From Lacrimispora xylanisolvens (GTDB taxonomy: Bacteria > Bacillota > Clostridia > Lachnospirales > Lachnospiraceae): DNA of 64,000 nucleotides. The notes under the pieces were generated by a model. That model was not told the DNA's origin. It saw only the letters and a list, made by a program, of their open reading frames with translations, and ran no database searches. The translations under genes were made by a program, and so were the position numbers. Location: assembly GCA_017084465.1 (NCBI GenBank), contig CP070896.1:4267501-4331500 (forward strand), read 5' to 3'. Positions 28,553-39,269 of this stretch are shown piece by piece (within the stretch, counting starts at the first letter, position 1; every line of letters starts with the position of its first letter).

Positions 28553-29173
28553 ATGAAAATAATTGATGCTATGGGAAAGGCCTGTCCGGTTCCGGTAGTC
28601 CTGGCTAAAAAAGCAGCGGCGGAACTCGCTTCAGAGGGCGGAGAATTACAGGTGCTGGTAGATAATCAGCCTGCATGCGAGAACTTAAGAAATATGGCAG
28701 AAGGAAACGGCTATACCGTCATGGAAGAAAAGATTGAACCTGGCAGATATCAGGTTACAATTAAGGTTCCGGTACAGGAACAGAAACAGGTTCAGATTCA
28801 ATCTGTCAGAGAGCAGACTCCCGTAAAAAGGGAGGAGAGCGGACTGGTAGTAGTTATCAGCAAAGATTCTATGGGGCAGGGAAGTGAAGAGCTGGGAAAA
28901 ATACTTATAAAAGGGTTCTTGTTTTCCCTCACCCAGTTAAAGACTCCGCCAAAGGCTGTCTTATTTTTTAATTCAGGTGTCCTCCTCACGGTAGAGGGAT
29001 GCAATACATTAGATGATCTGCGTGAACTGGAACAGGCAGGTACCCAGATTGAAATCTGCGGAACGTGCGCGGATTATTATTCTGTGAAAGACTCCATTGG
29101 TGTTGGTAAGATTGTAAACATGATGACAATTACAGAGCGTATGGCTTATGCAGGCTCTGTCATTAACATATAA
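28553..29173 (+). CDS. yedF: sulfurtransferase-like selenium metabolism protein YedF
   Basis: The 206-residue protein has an N-terminal TusA-like domain (MKIIDAMGKACPVPVVLAKK, CPxP motif with the reactive Cys) and a C-terminal DsrE-like domain (about 105-206, EICGTCADYYSVKDSIGVG). That fusion defines the selenium-associated YedF family. AAGGAG at 28539-28544 fits ATG 28553; earlier in-frame ATGs sit on or before the site. Cotranscribed with the cysteine desulfurase and the DUF3343 gene. Likely a carrier of reduced selenium or sulfur. Confidence 0.9.
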   Translation: MKIIDAMGKACPVPVVLAKKAAAELASEGGELQVLVDNQPACENLRNMAEGNGYTVMEEKIEPGRYQVTIKVPVQEQKQVQIQSVREQTPVKREESGLVVVISKDSMGQGSEELGKILIKGFLFSLTQLKTPPKAVLFFNSGVLLTVEGCNTLDDLRELEQAGTQIEICGTCADYYSVKDSIGVGKIVNMMTITERMAYAGSVINI

Positions 29174-29190
29174 GCTGGAAGGAATGCCTC

Positions 29191-29424
29191 ATGGAAGATA
29201 TTTTATTCACATTTCACAACACACATCATTCAATTATGGCTGAGTCACTATTGCTGGGTGAAAAGATATCAGTAAAGGTTATGCCCATGCCGGAGGCTAT
29301 TACTGCCGGCTGTGGGCTATGCCTTCGTCTGCAGGAGGGAGACTGCCCGAAAGCTCTTGAAATACTGAAACAAGGCAGTATTATACCAAGGGGAATCTTT
29401 AAAAAAGACAGCAGGAACATATAG
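29191..29424 (+). CDS. DUF3343 putative Se/S carrier protein
   Basis: The 77-residue protein has the pair of Cys in ITAGCGLCLRL and a further Cys in EGDCPKALEI, typical of DUF3343 proteins that accompany yedF. It lies 17 bases after yedF with GGAAGG ahead of its ATG. Probably a small carrier of perselenide or persulfide; this is inferred from neighbours. Confidence 0.85.
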   Translation: MEDILFTFHNTHHSIMAESLLLGEKISVKVMPMPEAITAGCGLCLRLQEGDCPKALEILKQGSIIPRGIFKKDSRNI

Positions 29425-29471
29425 TAATCTGCCTATAGAGTGTTTTTATGCTTCCCCATCAACCTGACAGG

Positions 29472-31030
29472 TTATTCTATGGCTTTGAGGATAATCAGGG
29501 AGAGCCTGACTCTTATAATAATATCAATCTTGTTTAAATCAAGGCCGGTGATATCTTTAATCTTCTGAATGCGGTATTTTAGCGTATTAAAATGAATATG
29601 CAGACAATCGGAAGCAGTGTGCAGATCCAGCTGATGCTCCAGGTAGCAGGTGAGTGATTCCATTAAGGCTGTACTATGAAGCCTGTCATATTCAATCAGA
29701 TCATGAATACCAGGCTCAACTATGTGAGCAGGCGGGTTCTGAAGCAGATAGGTTTCTGCCAGATCTTCTAAAATATAATCTTCATAATAAAACAATTGTC
29801 CCGGGCCTTTCTTTTGTCTTGAAAAATCAAAGGCTTTTTTTGCCTGCTCTAAGGCATAACCTGCCTGTGAAAGGTCCAAAAAGGCGCGGCTTACTCCTGC
29901 AAACAAATGATTTGCACTTAGTATCTGCAGAAAATTCTGCAGCCGGTCATCATCAAGAGGAGATCTCGTGCATTGATCAGAATCCAGGAGGATCACTATC
30001 TTACCTTCCAACATCTGAGTCAGGCCCCCGATAAAAAATTTATTCAGCAGTGTACAAATATAAACCATCTTCTCCCTGGAGTCAAAAAGGTCATTGTCTG
30101 TAATATAGATTAAGTATATGTATTTTTTTAAATGGAGTCCGGATTTTTTCATTAACTGCCTGATCTTTTCCGGACTTGGCTGCTGGGTTTTTTAAAACAT
30201 AAAGAAATAACTCCGATAATGGGGAATCATAGGAGCAGTAAAAATGAGCATCATTACAAAGCCGGATTCCTGCAAAATGGGCGAAGATCTGTAATATTTC
30301 ACTGGTAAATTCCGTAAATGGGCGATTGTACTCCAGTTCGCTGACAAAAGCAATATTCATATGACTTTGTCTGATGCGAAGGATACGCTGGCGGTGTTTA
30401 TAAATATCCGGGTAATTCATAATATATGGCGTTGGGGAATTGATCATATGACGTTGAAATGCGTAATCAGCGTTGCAGATATCGTTGTATTTTTGGGAGA
30501 AGGTCTGATTCTCCTTATATTCCATCCACTGAGGCTCATCTAACTGTTCCTTACCCCAGCAGGAGACCACCGGATTGTGAGCAGAATCGATCACTCTTAA
30601 GGGATTTCCAACATACTTAAAGGTCACTTCCAGCATTTTCTTCATGGCATCCGGATCGTCTAATGCCTGGATCATCTCTTCCTTGTACTGGTAAAGAGTC
30701 AGTTCCTCAGAAAAGAATTCCTCCGTCAGGTTAATTAATTTTGGCAATGTCACCAGTCTGGGATCACAGACAATCCAGTTGATTTTATTTTCCATGCCAT
30801 AGGAGCGGGGGGAGTTCCTTATCCCCAATGAGTAAAAGATTGACAGCTTCTGAAAGCGGGAGAGAGTCGGGCAGGTCGGAGACGTGTGCGATGTAAACCA
30901 TATCGGAGCAGAATGCCTCAGGTAAGCCATCCAGACAACGGCATGATCTGATAGCCAAATCATTACTGATATGACAATGACAGTTATAATTCTTTAAAAA
31001 CTCAGCCAGATTTTTCATGTGCTTTGCCAT
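29472..31030 (-). CDS. PucR/CdaR-type transcriptional regulator (two frameshifts)
   Basis: Corrected length is about 518 residues. The N-terminal 280 residues form the sensor region of PucR-like regulators, and the C-terminus carries the helix-turn-helix (LHTASDCLHIHFNTLKYRIQKI, the PucR C-terminal HTH). Breaks are at + strand G6, 30807-30812 (five expected) and T7, 30123-30129 (six expected, restoring RTPFKKYIYLIYITD). It is divergent from the 2-enoate-reductase-like gene, 245 bases apart, and probably controls it. The effector is not evident. Confidence 0.83.
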
Positions 31031-31275
31031 AAGCGTCCTCTTTTCATATGAATTAATGATTCATTATGGAAAATATTATATCACTATTTATATGAGGGTT
31101 CCAGAATGGATTGTTAAAAACAATGAAAAAACAAAGATAAAATTGTTTGATTTAACAAAAGATATCTTAGTAAAACCAATAAGAAACTTGTAAAAGTTTA
31201 TAGATTCAGACATACCCTTTTCCTTTTGTATTTGATACTATTTTTTCATAGCAAAAATAAAAGGAGAGGACAAAT

Positions 31276-33271
31276 ATGCAGAACAAATATCAAAAGCTTT
31301 TTGAACCGGTCAAAATAGGCAATGTTACTTTGAAAAACCGCTTTGTTATGGCACCCATGGGTCCCCAGGGTCTGGGTGACTCTGTGGGAGGCTTTAATCA
31401 GAGAGGGATTGATTATTATGTGGAGCGGGCTAAGGGAGGAACAGGGCTTATTATCACAGGAGTATGTTTCGTTGATAATGAAGCAGAGCATCACTCTATG
31501 CCAAGCACTCCCTGTCCCACCATTAATCCGGTACATTTTACCCGGACTGCAAGAGAAATGACAGAACGGATTCATGCTTATGATTCCAAAATATTTCTTC
31601 AGTTAAGTGCTGGTTTTGGCCGGGTTGCACCTCCTGTTGATCCGGATTTAAAGCCAGTATCTGCGTCAGAGATTATGAACCGCTGGGTAGATATCCCTTG
31701 CAGAGCTTTGACAAAAGAGGAAATCCATCGGATTGTGAAACGGTTTGGGGAAGGAGCAGCGATTGCTAAAAATGCGGGCTTTGACGGGATTCAGATTCAT
31801 GCGGTTCATGAGGGATACCTGCTTGATCAGTTTGCAATCTCATTTTTTAATAACAGAACGGATGAATACGGCGGGAGCCTGGAAAACCGCCTTCGCTTTG
31901 CAAGAGAAATCGTGGAGGAAATAAAGAAAACCTGCGGGGAAGATTTCACAGTTACACTTCGTTACAGTCCTAAATCATTTATAAAAGACTGGCGTGTTGG
32001 TGCTCTTCCAGGTGAGGTATTTGAAGAAAAGGGCCGTGACCTGCCAGAGGGGATTGAAGCAGCACAGTTGTTGGAACAGTACGGGTATGATTCCCTTGAC
32101 GTGGATGTGGGCTGCTATGATGCGTGGTTCTGGAATCATCCCCCCAATGTATCAGAAGAAGGGACTATACATTCCTTATGCAAAAGCAATAAAAGAGGCA
32201 GTAAATGGCCCCGTTATCTGTGCTGGCCGTATGGATAACCCGGAACTGGCTCTTTCTGCTATTGAAGACGGAAGCTGCGATTTAATCGGACTTGGACGCC
32301 CGCTGCTTGCAGATCCTGATTATGTTAATAAACTGCGTTTCGGTCAGACGGAACTGATTCGTCCGTGCCTTTCCTGTCATGAGGGTTGTCTTGGCCGCAT
32401 GGTTCATTATGGATGGCTGAACTGCGCTGTCAATCCTTCCTGCGCAAGGGAACGTTTTACTGAATTAAAGCCAGTTCTAAAAAAGAAAAAGGTAATGATT
32501 ATTGGCGGAGGGGTGGCTGGATGCGAAGCTGCCAGAGTGTTAAGTTTAAGAGGTCATCAGCCAGTGATCTATGAAAAAACAGACCGTCTGGGAGGAAATT
32601 TAATTCCAGGAGGAACACCGGATTTTAAAGAAGATGATCATGCACTGGCAAAGTGGTATGAGAACACATTAAAAGATTTGTCAGTACCGGTTTATTTTAA
32701 TGCAGAGGTAACTCCTGAAATGGTTCGCAAAGCCAATCCCGATACGGTCATAGTTGCAACTGGTTCAAGACCTAAGGTATTCGGTCTTGGAGATGACAGT
32801 AAGGTATTTACAGCCGAAGAGGTTCTTCTTGGGACCAGAGATCCGGGCAGCCGTGTAGTGGTTTTAGGCGAAGGTCTGGTTGGTTGTGAACTGGCTTTGT
32901 GGCTTAAGAATAACGGAAAAGAAGTTTCCATTGTGGAAGCTCAGGACGGTTTATTAAAATTAAATGGTCCGCTGTGTTTTGCCAATATCAGCATGCTTTT
33001 ATCATTAATAGAAAGTAAAGGAATATCTGTTTATACAGATTCCAAAGCAATTCGTACGACTGAACAGGGGGTTCTGATTGGGAATGGTGCAGGAGAAGAG
33101 GAATTAAACGCAGATTCCGTTGTGCTTGCAGTTGGTTATGATTCCGAAAACAGACTTTATGAGGAATTAAAGTATGAAGTCAGGGATCTTTACATATTAG
33201 GAGATGCAAGAAAGGTTTCCAATATTATGTATGCGATCTGGGATGCATTTGAGGTGGCATCAAATATATAA
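31276..33271 (+). CDS. NADH:flavin oxidoreductase / 2-enoate reductase family (one frameshift)
   Basis: Corrected length is 664 residues, standard for this family. An Old Yellow Enzyme barrel comes first (VMAPMGPQGLGD, GFDGIQIHAVHEGYLLDQF), then a [4Fe-4S] motif CLSCHEGC...NCAVNPSC (about 350-375), then an FAD/NAD(P) domain (VMIIGGGVAGCEAARVL). The break is in six C at 32140-32145 (five expected, restoring NHPPMYQKKGLYIPYAKA). Members include 2-enoate reductase, FldZ and bile-acid enzymes. It may reduce an enoate such as a cinnamate; the true substrate is open. AAAAGGAGAGG precedes the ATG. Confidence 0.88.
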
Positions 33272-33277
33272 AAAAGG

Positions 33278-33340
33278 AAAAATGAGTTTCCGTCGTACAG
33301 GCAGCCAATATGGATTTCTGTGCGGTGGAAACTCATTTTT
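33278..33340. terminator. bidirectional terminator between flavoenzyme and cupin genes
   Basis: AAAAATGAGTTTCC (33278-33291) and GGAAACTCATTTTT (33327-33340) are perfectly complementary over 14 bases, with A-run and T-run at the ends. It serves both convergent genes. Confidence 0.85.
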
Positions 33341-33344
33341 ATTG

Positions 33345-33725
33345 CTATAGGATGATCTCCTTATCATTTTTTATAATATTGCGTTTATCAACACCCTCAG
33401 GCACCATTCTGTAGACCAGGAACCGTACATCCTCATCAAAATCATTTTCCAGTGTATGAATGGAATTTTTCACTCTGACGATTGAATTTTCTGAAACAAT
33501 CCGGCATTCTGTCAGTTCCGCTTCTTTCCACAAAATTTTTAATTTACCGGAGATTACAAATATAACTTCTTCTATGCTATTATGTTTGTGCCATTCCTGA
33601 ATGGAATGAGGGGGTAGGGTATTGAGATGAATTTCATATTCATCAAAAATAAAATAGTTGACCTTTGTGTGGTTCTCTTTTTCTACATAGATCGAGTCTG
33701 CAGTATCATAGATTTCCAGATTCAT
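33345..33725 (-). CDS. small cupin-domain protein
   Basis: The 126-residue protein is a single cupin: HSIQEWHKHNSIEEVIFVISGKL gives the His-x-His and Glu of the first motif, and SIHTLENDFDED the second His. The start ATG at 33725 has AGGAG close by on the minus strand; a longer frame upstream lacks support. Single cupins of this kind bind a metal and are often isomerases, dioxygenases or sensors. It is convergent with the 2-enoate-reductase-like gene. Function unknown. Confidence 0.8.
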   Translation of the reverse strand: MNLEIYDTADSIYVEKENHTKVNYFIFDEYEIHLNTLPPHSIQEWHKHNSIEEVIFVISGKLKILWKEAELTECRIVSENSIVRVKNSIHTLENDFDEDVRFLVYRMVPEGVDKRNIIKNDKEIIL

Positions 33726-33879
33726 ATTAACACTCCTTTGTACTCTGTCTTTAAAGAGATTTCTTTTCTTCAGTATAGGCCTGGATTTAGGGATTTGCAA
33801 TCAGTAATAATAAAAGGAACTGCAGCCAATGAAATATAGGAGTAGCACATCACAGGGCAGCAGTTCCATAAATAATAAT

Positions 33880-34537
33880 TTAACCAAATATCTCTTTCAG
33901 TTCTTTCCTGCTTCCCTCATCGGTTAAAGCCAGAATATCATCCCCTACCAGTATTTGGGAATCCCCTTTTGGAATGACCAAGGCATCATCTCTGGTAATG
34001 GCAATCAGTACAGTCTTTTTCGGTATAGACAGGTTTTTCAGTAACTGGTTAGCCGCCCTGGCAGACTCTGCGACTTTCATCTGGATAATGGAATAATCAC
34101 CCCGTTTTAACTTTAATATGGTGAACATATCCTCTAAATCCATTTCTTCCACTACAAAGTGGGCCATTAAATCGGCCTGATTGACACCCACATCTACGCC
34201 CATACTGCTGTTATAAAGCCAGGCATTTTTGGGATTGTTCACCCTGGCAACCACTTTTGGAACACCAAATTCCATTTTAGCCAGAGTGGATACGACCAGA
34301 TTGATTTCATCGGCATCGGTTACTGCTGCAATAACATCGGCAGAGTCGATACCTGCCTGTTCCAGTACAGCAGGGTCTGATCCGAAGCCGTTAATTAATA
34401 CTTCTGAAGGCAGTTCTTAATAGTTTGTTAAAATTCTTATTCCGATGTTCAATTACCTTTATTTCATGTCCGTTGGATAATAACAGGGAAGCAAGATAGG
34501 TTCCGACCTGGCCCCCTCCTACAATAATCACTTTCAT
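33880..34537 (-). CDS. TrkA-family K+ channel/transporter regulatory protein, second copy (one frameshift)
   Basis: The protein has an N-terminal NAD-binding RCK domain (MKVIIVGGGQVGTYLASLL, then PKVVARVNNPKNAWLY) and a C-terminal TrkA-C domain (IPKGDSQILVGDDILALTD), about 218 residues. The frame breaks at about 34411-34416 (two bases lost or one gained; RELPSEVLINGFGSDPAVLE resumes). It is the last gene of the minus-strand operon headed by a P-type ATPase. No TrkH or KtrB membrane subunit is present in the window, so its partner may be the ATPase or a distant gene. Confidence 0.8.
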
Positions 34538-34587
34538 AGCTTTCGTGGCATCCTTTCTTTCCATTTTCTCACAGTTCGCCTTGTTAT

Positions 34588-35240
34588 CTATAACAGATCC
34601 AGCATGGATTTTAACTTATCCGTTGCAGCTATAATAACTGAAATATACAGGATATCCTCTGCCTCCAGAATTGTACCAAGAGTGGGTAAAAAAGTTTTAT
34701 TATTCCGGCTGATGGAAATAACCTGTATTTCACCCAGCACTGTGATCTCATTTACCTGATGACCGACCAAAAGAGAGGGAACTTCAATGCGGACCAGATT
34801 CACAGTACCATTTCCAATGTCATAGACACTGTCCAGCTGATGATAGGTCAAAAAAACTGGGTTGCCCGTTCTATGCCCCAGGAAGTGGTGGATATAGTCT
34901 GAATGCCAAGTCTGTGATAGATTTCTGCCTTTTTCGTATCATACAATCTGGCAACCACATGAGGGACACGGTAAATCGTTCTGGCAATCCTGGCGATTAC
35001 GGCATTGATCTCATCGCTTTCCGTACAGGATACCACAGCATCTACCTTGTCTATTCTGGCTTTGCTTAGAACGTCCCGGTCAAAGCCAAATCCCAGAACC
35101 TTAATCCCTGCAAAATCGCTCCCCAGGCTGTCTAAAACCTCCGGATTTGAATCAATGACTGTTACCTGATGCCCTTTTTTAATTAAATTATTGGATAAGC
35201 CGATTCCCATTTTTCCCAAGCCAACAACAATTACTTTCAT
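34588..35240 (-). CDS. TrkA-family K+ channel/transporter regulatory protein, first copy (one frameshift)
   Basis: Corrected length is about 217 residues with an RCK N-domain (MKVIVVGLGKMGIGLSNNL, AVVSCTESDEINAVIARIA) and a TrkA-C domain (VLGEIQVISISRNNKTFLP). The break is at A7, 34850-34856 on the + strand (eight expected), restoring ATQFFLTYHQLDSVYD. ATG 35240 is preceded by AGAGGTG on the minus strand. It lies 21 bases after the ATPase and 50 bases before the second TrkA-like gene. These domains bind nucleotides such as NADH or ATP, and often cyclic di-AMP in Firmicutes. Confidence 0.82.
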
Positions 35241-35261
35241 AACGATCACCTCTCTATGATT

Positions 35262-38070
35262 TTAATTTCCTGCCCGTTCTTTATTACGCAGCCAAAATTT
35301 CCTTCCCTCTTCAAGCAGCAATACCAGCGGCGGCCAGATACATAACAGTAGCCAGTCTGAAAGCAGGAGTGGTGCCGTATGGAATACGGATTGCAATGGC
35401 GGCAGATAAACTAAGGCAAAGATTAATATAATCTCGATCAGGATTCCTAAGTTAACCTGTTTATTTTTAAATAATCCGACTTGAAACGCGGACTGTTTTT
35501 CCGTGCGGCAGTTAAACACAGCTCCAATCTGGCTGAATACAATGGCTGCCAGTGCCATGGTAGTAGCCCTGAAATAAACCGGATTATTTCCGCTGGCCAA
35601 CGGCATATCCGGCCAGCCGTTCTGTATATTGACAAAGAAATACGAAAGGGCAGAGGCAAGAGAACCCAGCATTCCATACCATAAGAACGCTTTGATAATC
35701 AGCGGCCTGTTTAACAGAGTCTCTTTGGGATTACGAGGGGGGCTGATCCATAATTCCTTTTTCCGGTTTCTCAGTCCCTAATCCCAGTGCAGGCATCATA
35801 TCCGTTCCCAAGTCAATGGTGAGAATCTGCATGACAGTCAGTGGAAGGGGGATTGCACCCCGGGAAAACAGGAACAAGGCGGAGGGTACGGCCTCCGGCA
35901 TATTGGAGTTTAAAATATACAGTAAGAACTTTCGGATATTACTGTAAACAGCCCGGCCCTCTTCAATGGCATGGACGATGGAAGCAAAGTTATCATCCGT
36001 TAAAATCATATCCGCTGCCTCTTTTGCCACATCGGTTCCGGCGATTCCCATAGCCACTCCGATATCGGCTTTTTTCAGGGCAGGAGAATCATTTACACCA
36101 TCTCCGGTTACTGCAACAATCTCACCCAGATCCTGTAAATTCGTTACAACCCTCAGCTTTTGCTCCGGTGCCACCCTGGCAAAGATTATTTCATCCTTTA
36201 AATATTCCTTTAACTGCTCATCAGACATATCTTCCAGTTCCAGCCCTGATACAACCCTTGGATTTGTACCTTTTACAATACCAATTCGTTTTGCAATACT
36301 TTCTGCCGTTAATCCGTAGTCACCTGTTATCATAATAATACGGATACCAGCGTGGCGGCATTCTTCAACGGCTGCAGCTACTTCGGGTCTGGGCGGATCT
36401 GCCATGACTACCAACCCGACAAAAGTCAGATCCTGTTCGATCAGATCCGGTGTATAGGCGCTCATGGCTGTTGGAATTTTATCTTCTTTTTCAGAAGGCG
36501 GTATGCCACAGCCAGAACACGTAATCCCTGCCTGGCATAATTGTCATTGGCCTCCATGATTTCCCTTCGCGTCTCTTCTTCCATGGGAGTGACAGTCCCG
36601 TTTTTGCGAATGGTATTACTTAGTTTCATAATTTCTTTTGGAGCACCTTTTACGTAGGCAATCAGTCTGGTGCCTTCTATGGTTCTTTGAAGCCGATGCA
36701 CGGTTGTCATTCGTTTCCGGCGGGATTCAAATGGCAGTTCTCTTAATCTTGGAGTCAGTTCCGCCTGTTTTGCCACGTTAATCCCAGCTTTTTCTGCTAC
36801 AACGCCAAGACATGCCTCTGTAGGATCTCCAAGCACTGTATAACGGGCGGATTCTTCTCCTGGGGGGAAGCAATCTTGCATTGCTGCATAGTGCAGCACC
36901 AGTCAGCAGAAGATTCATGTCCTCATCCTCACTGGCTTTTACTGTTTTTCCGCCTGTCATGATCTCGCCTTTGGGGCTGTAACCAACACCCGTTACTTCA
37001 TATTCCCGGTCGGCAAGCCATAAATGGTTTACTGTCATTTCATTCTGGGTTAAGGTTCCTGTTTTATCCGTACAGATTACGGTAGTACTTCCAAGTGCCT
37101 CTACAGAAGAAAGCTTTTTCACCAGAGCATTCCGCTTTGACATTCTTTGGACTGCCATGGCAAGCGATAACGTAACTGTTGGAAGAAGACCTTCCGGAAT
37201 AAAAGCCACAATCATACCAAGAGCAAAGATAAAGGAGGAGGCCATTGGTTCCTTCACCAGCAACAAAGCTGCCACAAAGAAAAATACGCCAAATGAAATG
37301 GCAATAACAGAAATTTGTTTTGTTAAACGGTTCAGTTCCTTTTGCAGGGGACTTTGGACTTCTTTCATGTTCTGTGTTAATCCTGCAATTTTACCAAATT
37401 CCGTACGCATCCCAATCTCCATTACAACGGCTTTTCCGTTGCCCTCGGCTACATTGGTACCTGCGAATATCAGATTTGGAGTTTCCGCTTTTGTCAGGTC
37501 ATCTTTTAATACTGCATCCTTGATTTTCCGCACCGGGTTGGATTCTCCGGTTAAAGTGGACTGATCCACCTGTAAATCACTGCTTTCTATTAATCTGGCA
37601 TCAGCGGAGATCTTGTCCCCCTCCTCCAACAGTATGATATCGCCGATAATCAGATCTTCTGCCAGTATTTTCTGTTCTTCCCCGTCACGGATGACGCGCG
37701 CGTAGGAAGGCAGCATGTTTCTTAATGCATCTGTGGCTTTTCCGGCCCGATGTTCCTGCCAGAAGCTGAAAACACCATTAATGACGTTAACCAGCCAGAC
37801 AGCCACTCCCAATTGGGGCATCCCCGCAAGAAATGCCACAGCACCGCCAATCCAGAGCAGAATCGCCATGAGATGGATAAAGTTTCCCAGAAAGATAAGT
37901 ATTACAGATTTTTTCTTTTTTTCTTCAATTAGATTTTTGCCAAGTTTTTTTTGCCGTTCTGCCACCTGTGACTGATTCAGACCCCGGACATTGCTTCCTA
38001 GTGCAGCATAGACCTGATCCGCAGGCAGCTTCGCAATGTTCTCTTCCATACCCTCTTTTTCTGTAACCAT
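35262..38070 (-). CDS. cation-transporting P-type ATPase with Na+,K+-ATPase-like transmembrane motifs (three frameshifts)
   Basis: Corrected length is about 935 residues. Motifs are [11 protein letters not shown] (actuator), [20 protein letters not shown] in M4 (about 292), phosphorylation site [12 protein letters not shown] (Asp about 335), KGAPKEI (nucleotide site), [18 protein letters not shown], and M5-M6 [12 protein letters not shown] and [16 protein letters not shown]4 PEGLL and M6 DLGTDMMPA match the Na+,K+-ATPase subgroup better than Ca2+ pumps (PEGLP, NLVTDGLPA). Breaks on the + strand: G6 35737-35742, T5 36487-36491 (six expected) and G6 36862-36867. It is the first gene of an operon with two TrkA-like genes. 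Confidence 0.85.
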
Positions 38071-38229
38071 TGTGTTATAACCTTCTTTCTCTTAAAAAAT
38101 GATTTCGAAGACTTTTTAACTAAATCGTTTCTGAGAAAATAATTGTATACCCTGTAAGATTGCCGCTCAATAATATTAACAGAATCTATATACTTCCATA
38201 TATTTCCTTAATATTATCTTTAAACTGGT

Positions 38230-38246
38230 CATTTGTTTCACAAATG
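38230..38246. promoter_or_regulatory. inverted repeat upstream of the P-type ATPase
   Basis: CATTTGT (38230-38236) and ACAAATG (38240-38246) are perfect complements around TTC, in the 289-base gap between the ATPase start and the RpiR gene end. It lies about 160 bases upstream of the ATPase ATG. It may be an operator; nothing else recognisable, including a c-di-AMP riboswitch, is seen in this gap. Confidence 0.35.
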
Positions 38247-38334
38247 GTATCTGAAATTACCAATATATTACTATGATTTCTTACAGAAACTATGCGCATA
38301 ACGGATTACGTCTGGAAGTATTGGCATAAAAAAC

Positions 38335-38369
38335 AGACAGGTAAAAGGAAACTCAACTTTTACCTGTCT
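38335..38369 (-). terminator. terminator of the RpiR-type gene
   Basis: AGACAGGTAAAAG (38335-38347) and CTTTTACCTGTCT (38357-38369) form a perfect 13-bp stem; on the minus strand it is followed by GTTTTTTATG. The stem includes the stop codon of the regulator gene. Confidence 0.8.
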
Positions 38370-39199
38370 ATTATATATTTTTGTACATACCGGTTGAATA
38401 GCAAATCAAAGAAGTAGTTAATGCCATACCGGGTATAAACGTTTTGCATTCCGTTGGAAATGTAATCGCAGGATTGAAACTTGTCACTCAGGAAAATGAT
38501 GGTGTCATAAAATTCCTCAAACTGTTTTGCGTGGTTTAATGTAATTAGAAATTTACGTGCCTTCACATCTTTTACGTCATCTTTGGTGGCAATAGCATAA
38601 TTTCCAGACGCAGAGCAGGTAATCAGCAGATCATCTTCCGTAAGAGCAGGAAGGATTCCGGTATTGCCGGATATATTGGTGACAAGCTTAATCAGTCTGC
38701 CAAGAGAAGTCATCTCCAGCTGAAATTCCTTGGCAGAAGAGCTTGAGGTGTCGTAATTCAAAATGACAACATTACGGCTGTTTTTAATCAGATCCACAAG
38801 CAGCCCGATATTTTGCTGGTCGATGGTATCATTAATATCCGTCAGCATGTCAACCATGGAATTCATGATGTAATCATGAAAAGAGGACTGGTTGACGAAG
38901 TCAATAAATGCTCTGGAATGAACCCGCATATGTCTGATGTTATCCTTCATGTGTGTAAAGCTTTCAAAACCGATGCTTTTTACGAATCTGTGTATTGTAC
39001 TCCTTGATACATAACAGTAATCGATCACATCATAAATGCTGATTTTATCCAGAATATCAATGCGCTCCAACAGATAATTTGCCAGTACGTAGTTAATATC
39101 GTCTTCGTTGAAATTATTAATGATAGCAAGCAGGGAAGAGGTAATATTAAAACCCTTGAGACTAAATGCATTTTGCTGTTTTTTATTATTTTCATCCAT
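38360..39199 (-). CDS. MurR/RpiR family transcriptional regulator
   Basis: The 279-residue protein has an N-terminal RpiR helix-turn-helix (ISIYDVIDYCYVSRSTIHRFVKSIGF) and a C-terminal SIS sugar-phosphate-binding domain (LLITCSASGNYAIATKDD). It is divergent from the beta-glucoside PTS gene, so it probably controls PTS and 6-phospho-beta-glucosidase in response to a sugar phosphate. The start is uncertain: ATG 39199 or an upstream in-frame GTG at 39232; neither has a strong ribosome binding site. Confidence 0.85.
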   Translation of the reverse strand: MDENNKKQQNAFSLKGFNITSSLLAIINNFNEDDINYVLANYLLERIDILDKISIYDVIDYCYVSRSTIHRFVKSIGFESFTHMKDNIRHMRVHSRAFIDFVNQSSFHDYIMNSMVDMLTDINDTIDQQNIGLLVDLIKNSRNVVILNYDTSSSSAKEFQLEMTSLGRLIKLVTNISGNTGILPALTEDDLLITCSASGNYAIATKDDVKDVKARKFLITLNHAKQFEEFYDTIIFLSDKFQSCDYISNGMQNVYTRYGINYFFDLLFNRYVQKYIIDR

Positions 39200-39269
39200 G
39201 CCCAGATTATATATCAAAAATAATAGAGACACAATATAAATTCAGAGTAAAATAATTAAATTCAAATTT

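Noticed and set aside
35262..38070. Ca2+-transporting (SERCA/PacL-type) ATPase
   Set aside because: M4 and M6 motifs ([14 protein letters not shown]) differ from the Ca2+ pump pattern and agree with the Na+,K+-ATPase group.
38071..38359. c-di-AMP (ydaO) or other riboswitch ahead of the ATPase/TrkA operon
   Set aside because: The gap is AT-rich and I could not find conserved core elements; only a short inverted repeat is visible.
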